This document shows positions 56,879-64,000 of a stretch of 64,000 bases of DNA, piece by piece. The position numbers and the translations under genes are program-made. Source of the DNA: Ollibium composti (GTDB lineage: Bacteria > Pseudomonadota > Alphaproteobacteria > Rhizobiales > Rhizobiaceae); contig NZ_SSNY01000005.1 in the NCBI RefSeq assembly GCF_004801285.1, positions 62,001 to 126,000 of the forward strand. Direction: 5' to 3'. Within the stretch, counting starts at the first letter, position 1, and each line of letters begins with the position of its first letter. The notes beneath the pieces are model-generated. The model was not told where the DNA came from and did not search any database. It saw only the letters and a program-made list of their open reading frames with translations.

Positions 56879-58129
56879 ATGAATGCTGCCTTGTCCTCGG
56901 ACGACGTCGTCATCGTGGGAGCAGGGATCGTCGGCATCTGCATCGCGGCGCATCTGATCGAGGCCGGCCACGCCGTCACCGTCATCGACCGCACCGGGAT
57001 CTCGGAGGAAACGTCCTCGGGCAATGCTGCGGCCTTCGCTTTCTCCGACGTGCTGCCGCTGGCGCAGAAGGGCATAATGCGTAACCTGCCGAGGTGGCTG
57101 GCCGATCCGCTCGGGCCGCTTTCGGTTCCGCCAACCTATCTGCCTCATCTGGCGCCGTGGCTGTGGCGCTTCTGGCGGGCCGGCGCGGCGAAGAACCGCG
57201 AAGCGAGCCTCGCCGCCCAAGCTGCGATGATGCGTCTCGCCGAGGCGGAATGGACCGGACTCATGGATCGTTCCGGAACCGCAACGATGTTGCGGGAGGA
57301 TGGTTCGCTCGAACTTTACGAGAGCGAGGCCGAATTTGCTGCTTCCCTGCCGGGCTGGGCGGCGCGCGATCGTTTCGGCATCGTCTATCGCCATGTCGAG
57401 GGCGCGGAACTCGCCGGCTTGCAGCCGGGGCTGGCGCCGCGCTTCGTCAAGGGTACGTTCGTGCCCGGATGGAAGACGGTGGCCGACCCGAAGCTGCTCG
57501 GCAAGGCGGTGTGGGCCTACGCCGAGAAGAAGGGCGCGCGCTTCGAGCGCGGCGAGGTCGTCCGCGTCGAAGCCGGCGCGAGTAGCGCAACGCTTCATCT
57601 TGCCGACGGTTCTTCGCGCAAGGCCGCAAAGCTGGTGATCGCCGCCGGTGCCTGGTCGCATCTGCTGGCTGGGCAGCTCGGCGAGGCGATCCCGCTGGAA
57701 ACCGAGCGCGGCTACAACACCACGCTTCCCGCCGACGCCTTCGACGTGAAGCGGCAGCTGACCTTCTCCGGCCACGGCTTCGTCATCACGCCATTGTCCA
57801 CCGGCCTGCGCATCGGCGGCGCCGTCGAGCTTGCCGGTCTGAAGCGGCCGCCGAACTATGCGCGCTCCAGGGCGATGCTCGAAAAGGCGAAGCGGTTCCT
57901 GCCGGGCCTCAAGGCCGAGGGCGGCCGCGAATGGATGGGCTTTCGCCCATCGCTACCGGATTCGCTGCCGGTCATCGGCCCGTCCGGCGCGCCCGGCGTC
58001 TTCTATGCCTTCGGCCATGGCCACCTCGGCCTGACCCAGGCCGCAGCGACCGGCCGGCTGGTCCGCGACCTGATTGCGTGCCAGGCCCCGGCAATTGACA
58101 TTCGGCCGTTCCGCGCGCAGCGGTTCTAG
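56879..58129 (+). CDS. FAD-dependent oxidoreductase, DadA-like (probable D-hydroxyproline oxidase/dehydrogenase)
   Basis: A 416-residue flavoprotein related to DadA (VVIVGAGIVGICIAAHLIEA, TSSGNAAAFAFSDVLPLAQK, ERGYNTTLP, GHGHLGLTQAAATGRLVRDL). Next to a 4-hydroxyproline epimerase, such enzymes oxidise cis-4-hydroxy-D-proline to pyrroline-4-hydroxy-2-carboxylate. I use the ATG at 56879; a GTG at 56864 with GAGGGGGA upstream is also good, adding five residues. Later steps of the pathway (deaminase, semialdehyde dehydrogenase) are not in the window. Family certain, substrate by context. Confidence 0.8.
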   Translation: MNAALSSDDVVIVGAGIVGICIAAHLIEAGHAVTVIDRTGISEETSSGNAAAFAFSDVLPLAQKGIMRNLPRWLADPLGPLSVPPTYLPHLAPWLWRFWRAGAAKNREASLAAQAAMMRLAEAEWTGLMDRSGTATMLREDGSLELYESEAEFAASLPGWAARDRFGIVYRHVEGAELAGLQPGLAPRFVKGTFVPGWKTVADPKLLGKAVWAYAEKKGARFERGEVVRVEAGASSATLHLADGSSRKAAKLVIAAGAWSHLLAGQLGEAIPLETERGYNTTLPADAFDVKRQLTFSGHGFVITPLSTGLRIGGAVELAGLKRPPNYARSRAMLEKAKRFLPGLKAEGGREWMGFRPSLPDSLPVIGPSGAPGVFYAFGHGHLGLTQAAATGRLVRDLIACQAPAIDIRPFRAQRF

Positions 58130-58176
58130 CCTTTATTTCGCTCCAGTCATTCCTTCAACCATCGGATCGCATCGAA

Positions 58177-59178
58177 ATGTCTCGCCACACCTTCACCTGC
58201 ATCGACGGTCACACCTGCGGCAATCCGGTCCGGCTCGTCGCCGGCGGCGGGCCGCTGCTCGACGGCGCGACGATGATGGAGCGGCGGGCGCATTTCCTGG
58301 CCGAATACGACTGGATCCGCACCGGGCTGATGTTCGAGCCGCGCGGCCACGACATGATGTCGGGCTCCATCCTCTATCCGCCGACACGGCCGGACTGCGA
58401 CATCGCCATCCTGTTCATCGAGACGTCGGGCTGCCTGCCGATGTGTGGCCACGGCACTATCGGCACCGTCACCATGGCCATCGAGAACGGGCTGGTGAAG
58501 CCGAAGACGCCGGGTGTGCTTCACCTCGACACGCCGGCCGGGCTGGTGAAAGCCGAGTACCGCGAGGAGAACGGCCTCGTCGAGGAAGTGCGCATCACCA
58601 ACGTGCCCTCCTTCCTCTATGCGGAGGGGCTGACGGTGGAGTGTCCGGTGCTTGGCGAAATCACCGTCGACGTCGCCTATGGCGGCAATTTCTACGCCAT
58701 CGTCGAGCCTCAGAAGAACTATTCCGACATGGCCGACTATTCGGCCGGCGAGCTGGTCGCCTGGAGCCCGGTGGTGCGCCAGCGGCTGAACGAGAAGTAC
58801 ACGTTCGTGCATCCGGAAAATCCCGACATCAACCGGCTTTCGCACATGCTGTGGACCGGGGCGGCGCGCGACCCGCAAGCGCATGCGCGCAACGCCGTCT
58901 TCTACGGCGACAAGGCCATCGACCGCTCGCCCTGCGGCACCGGCACGTCGGCGCGCATGGCGCAGCTTCACGCCAAGGGCAGACTGAAGGCAGGCGACAA
59001 TTTCGTGCATGAATCCATCATCGGCTCGCTGTTCAAGGGGCGCGTGGAAAAGGAAGTCGGCGTCGGCAACAGGCCGGCGATCATCCCCTCGATCGGCGGC
59101 TGGGCGCGGCAGACCGGCTTCAACACCATCTTCATCGACGAGCGCGATCCGTTCGCCCACGGCTTCGTCGTCAAGTAG
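58177..59178 (+). CDS. 4-hydroxyproline epimerase (proline racemase family)
   Basis: A 333-residue PLP-independent epimerase that converts trans-4-hydroxy-L-proline to the cis-D form. Both active-site cysteines are present: Cys90 in CLPMCGHGTIGT and Cys253 in SPCGTGTSARM. This distinguishes it from the related dehydratase, which has Thr in place of the second Cys. HPENPDINRLSHMLWTG and IIPSIGGWARQTGFNTIF are also typical. It follows the DadA-like gene by 47 bp. True proline racemase is a possible alternative. Confidence 0.88.
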   Translation: MSRHTFTCIDGHTCGNPVRLVAGGGPLLDGATMMERRAHFLAEYDWIRTGLMFEPRGHDMMSGSILYPPTRPDCDIAILFIETSGCLPMCGHGTIGTVTMAIENGLVKPKTPGVLHLDTPAGLVKAEYREENGLVEEVRITNVPSFLYAEGLTVECPVLGEITVDVAYGGNFYAIVEPQKNYSDMADYSAGELVAWSPVVRQRLNEKYTFVHPENPDINRLSHMLWTGAARDPQAHARNAVFYGDKAIDRSPCGTGTSARMAQLHAKGRLKAGDNFVHESIIGSLFKGRVEKEVGVGNRPAIIPSIGGWARQTGFNTIFIDERDPFAHGFVVK

Positions 59179-59264
59179 GGAATCCGGGCCTGCGCCGCCC
59201 CTTCGCCAGCTCAAATGGCGGCTCGGCGGCGGCGCAATCTTCCGTCCTTTCAAATTCTTTTGAC

Positions 59265-59277
59265 CGAAGATTCTTCG
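59265..59277. promoter_or_regulatory. Palindrome in the gap upstream of livH
   Basis: CGAAGA-T-TCTTCG, perfect 13-bp palindrome. The 332-bp gap 59179-59510 otherwise has an AT-richer stretch (59245-59430), likely promoter DNA, and no supported gene. No binding protein can be named. Confidence 0.3.
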
Positions 59278-59510
59278 ATAAGTGATGCAATCTTTCCCTG
59301 AATCGTCAAAGACATTGCGGTATGCCAATGATAGGGTCCGCCGTGGTCCATGGGGCGGATGCAACGGACGGGGTTACCGGGCGGCGCGATGCAAGGTCGT
59401 GTCGGCGAATGAAAAATCACGTTGCAATCCGGTCCTGAACCCTTAGGACTAGGGGAAATACCAAAAAAGGGCGCGCCCTGGCGGCGACGCTCAAGGGGAG
59501 CCTTCTTACC

Positions 59511-60413
<903 letters not shown>

Positions 60414-60417
60414 GCTG

Positions 60418-61805
<1,388 letters not shown>

Positions 61806-61806
<1 letters not shown>

Positions 61807-63368
61807 TGAACGCGAGCACGAATACGTCCATGACCGAGACCATCCTCAACGTCGAACACCTGTCGATGAAGTTCGGCGGCCTGGTGGCGATCGGCGACCT
61901 GTCGTTCCAGGCCCGACGCGGCGAGATCACCGCGCTGATCGGCCCCAACGGCGCCGGCAAGACGACGGTGTTCAACTGCATCACCGGCTTCTACAAGCCG
62001 ACCGAGGGCATGATCACGCTGAACCGCCGCGACGGCTCCACCTACTTGCTGGAGCGGCTGCCAAACCACGAGATCCCGGCACGCGCCAAGGTGGCGCGCA
62101 CCTTCCAGAACATCCGCCTGTTCTCCGGCATGACCGTGCTGGAGAACCTTCTGGTGGCGCAGCACAACAAGCTGATGAAGGCCTCCGGCTACACCTTCCT
62201 CGGCCTGTTCGGCTTCTCCAGCTACCGGCAGGCCTCGGCCGAGTCGATCGAGCTTGCCAAGCACTGGCTGGCCAAGGCCGACCTGACCGACCGCGCCGAC
62301 GATCCGGCAGGTGACCTGCCCTACGGCGCGCAGCGGCGGCTGGAGATCGCGCGCGCCATGTGCACGGGACCGGAGCTTCTGTGCCTCGACGAGCCCGCGG
62401 CCGGTCTCAATCCGAAGGAATCGTTGGCGCTCAACACGCTGCTGATGGACATCAAGGACAACACCGGCACGTCGATCCTGCTGATCGAGCACGACATGTC
62501 GGTGGTCATGCAGATTTCCGACCACGTCGTGGTGCTGGAATACGGCCGCAAGATCTCCGACGGCGACCCCGAAGCGGTGCGCACCGACCCGAAGGTCATT
62601 GCCGCCTATCTCGGCGTCGACGACGAGGAGGTCGAGACGGTGCTGACGGAGGTCGGCGACGAGGAAGTGATCGAGCAGCTCGACACCGGCCCCGACCCGG
62701 ACCATGGACCGCAAAGCTCGGCCTCGATGCTGGCCGGGCCGGTGTCCGACTCGGTCGAGCACGGCGACGAGGGCGGGCGGGTGACGGTGTCGAAGGGCGC
62801 GTCTAGGGCCGCGCGGGTCGGGACGGGCGCCAAGGCATCGACCCCCGCCAGGAGCACTGCCAGCAAGGCACAGGGCAAGACATCCGAAGCCAAGGCATCG
62901 GGGGCCAAGACCGCCGGAGGCAAGGCATCGGCCAAGTCCGCGCCGGCCTCGTCCGCCAAGGCGTCCTCGAGCGCGGCAGCCAGACCGAAGGCCACCGCCG
63001 GTAAGCCTGCGGCTGCCGGATCGGCTACTGCGAAATCGACCACAGCAAAGCCGGCGGCGCCCGCCAAGAAGCCTGCCGGCGTGTCGAACCGGCTCGTCGC
63101 GCCGCGTGGCGGCCGCGAGGACGACCTTCTGGTCATCAAGGGCATCGGCCCGGTGAACAAGAAGAAGCTCAACGAGCACGGCATCTTCCATTTCGACCAG
63201 ATCGCCGCCTGGAAGAAGGCCGACATCGAAGCGGTCGAGGCCTATCTCGCCTTCGACGGGCGCATCGCCCGCGAGGACTGGATCGGCCAGGCCAAGGCTC
63301 TGGCAAAACAGGCCGCCAAGGCCGGCGCGGCCAAAAGTGCCGCCAGCAAGCGTGGAGGGCGTAAATAA
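61806..63368 (+). CDS. livG: LivG ATPase with a C-terminal Ala/Lys-rich linker and helix-hairpin-helix domain
   Basis: A 520-residue protein; ordinary LivG is about 250-295. Residues 1-270 are a complete LivG ATPase: Walker A GPNGAGKTT (46-54), QNIRLFSGMTVLENL, signature LPYGAQRRLEIARAM, Walker B LLCLDEPAAGLNP and H-loop EHD (228-230). An acidic part (272-300) leads to a low-complexity Ala/Lys/Ser linker (about 328-425). The tail (437-505) is a helix-hairpin-helix-like domain, DDLLVIKGIGPVNKKKLNEH, then FHFDQIAAWKKADIEAV and REDWIGQAKAL. This tail resembles the domain fused to NuoE and ribosomal L21 in rhizobia. Frame is unbroken into livF (one-base overlap). Confidence 0.92.
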
Positions 63369-64000
63369 TGGCCGGCGCACCGCTGCTCGACATCAGGGGC
63401 GTCGAGACCTACTACGGCAACATCAAGGCGCTGAACGGCGTCAACGTCTCCGTCAACGAGGGCGAGGTGGTGGCGCTGATCGGCGCCAACGGCGCCGGCA
63501 AGTCGACGCTAATGATGACCATCTTCGGCGCACCACGCGCGCGCCGGGGCACCATCACCTTCGCCGGCACCGACATCACCATGCTGCCGACGCACGAGAT
63601 CGCACGCCTGCGCATCGCGCAGTCGCCGGAAGGCCGGCGCATCTTCCCGCGCATGACGGTGATGGAAAATCTCCAGATGGGCGCCAATCTCGACAACCTC
63701 AAATATTACGACGAGGACGTCGAGAAGGTGTTCGCGCTGTTCCCGCGCCTGAAGGAGCGCATCGGCCAGCGCGGCGGCACGCTGTCGGGCGGCGAGCAGC
63801 AGATGCTGTCGATCGGTCGCGCGCTGATGGCGCGGCCGAAACTGCTTCTGCTCGACGAGCCGTCGCTCGGCCTCGCCCCGCTGATCGTCAAGCAGATCTT
63901 CGACGCCATCAAGGAACTGAACCGCAGCCAGGGGCTGACCGTCTTCCTGGTCGAGCAGAACGCCTTCGGCGCGCTCAAGCTCGCCACGCGCGGCTATGTC
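63368..64000 (+). CDS. livF: Branched-chain amino acid ABC transporter ATP-binding protein LivF, partial
   Basis: The first 211 codons of the second ATPase; the window ends inside the gene. Walker A GANGAGKSTLMMTIFG, EGRRIFPRMTVMENLQMGAN, signature LSGGEQQMLSIGRALMARPK, Walker B LLLLDEPSLGLAP and the H-loop-region FLVEQNAFGAL (Gln in place of His, normal for LivF) are present. It starts on the last base of the livG stop codon. About 25 residues are expected beyond the edge. Confidence 0.96.
   Translation, partial: MAGAPLLDIRGVETYYGNIKALNGVNVSVNEGEVVALIGANGAGKSTLMMTIFGAPRARRGTITFAGTDITMLPTHEIARLRIAQSPEGRRIFPRMTVMENLQMGANLDNLKYYDEDVEKVFALFPRLKERIGQRGGTLSGGEQQMLSIGRALMARPKLLLLDEPSLGLAPLIVKQIFDAIKELNRSQGLTVFLVEQNAFGALKLATRGYV

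Overview
The window is GC-rich, densely coded chromosomal DNA of an alphaproteobacterium. It is most likely a member of the Rhizobiales/Hyphomicrobiales close to Mesorhizobium, Aminobacter or related Phyllobacteriaceae. The reasons are gene content and order: ftsK with a CtrA-type box, glnK-amtB, sdhCDAB, the zapA/tkt/gap/pgk/aldolase region, and rsfS-rlmH-envC-ctpA-DUF610-rppH. A protamine-like Arg-rich Tat protein, a DUF1127 protein and a fused helix-hairpin-helix tail also point this way. No rRNA, tRNA, CRISPR array, insertion sequence, prophage or integrase is visible. Except for a small toxin-antitoxin pair, the window reads as core genome.

Layout. 1-5.6 kb: ftsK (cut by the left edge), a DUF1059 protein, an Arg-rich exported protein, amtB-glnK. 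5.8-12.7 kb: tesB, a UbiH-type hydroxylase, an M24 peptidase, YciI and OsmC proteins, a flavoprotein, yceH, and a parD/parE pair whose toxin is frameshifted. 12.7-16.2 kb: sdhCDAB on the minus strand. 16.4-20.6 kb: a lipoprotein, a secreted protein behind a CtrA-type box, two tandem diguanylate cyclases, two small proteins. 20.8-30.2 kb: 1-Cys peroxiredoxin, zapA and its neighbour, then lower glycolysis/Calvin-type carbon metabolism (tkt, gap, a K+/H+ antiporter, pgk, class I aldolase). 30.3-36.1 kb: DUF899 and SGNH proteins and a polyamine-type ABC importer. 36.2-42.9 kb: a LacI regulator divergent from a ribose-type sugar ABC importer, then an MFS transporter. 43-48.6 kb: rsfS, rlmH, envC, ctpA, polysaccharide deacetylase and rppH (translation silencing, rRNA methylation, envelope remodelling, mRNA decay). 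48.7-52.4 kb: alanine racemase, a leader ORF plus terminator, two Rnk-like proteins and D-amino acid dehydrogenase (alanine catabolism). 52.4-56 kb: a LysR regulator divergent from mmsA, and two DoxX proteins. 56-59.2 kb: GntR regulator, D-hydroxyproline-type oxidoreductase and 4-hydroxyproline epimerase. 59.5-64 kb: livHMGF, cut by the right edge in livF.

The strongest unusual features are these: (1) LivG carries a ~250-residue extension, with an acidic stretch, an Ala/Lys/Ser-rich histone-H1-like linker and a terminal helix-hairpin-helix domain; (2) a possibly leaderless 18-codon ORF runs into a terminator-like hairpin before the rnk-like/dadA genes; (3) a single-base deletion breaks the parE toxin while parD and its operator are intact; (4) two perfect TTAA-N7-TTAAC boxes; (5) a shared AATCGATT palindrome lies upstream of tkt and the aldolase gene. 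No wholly new multi-gene system was recognised.
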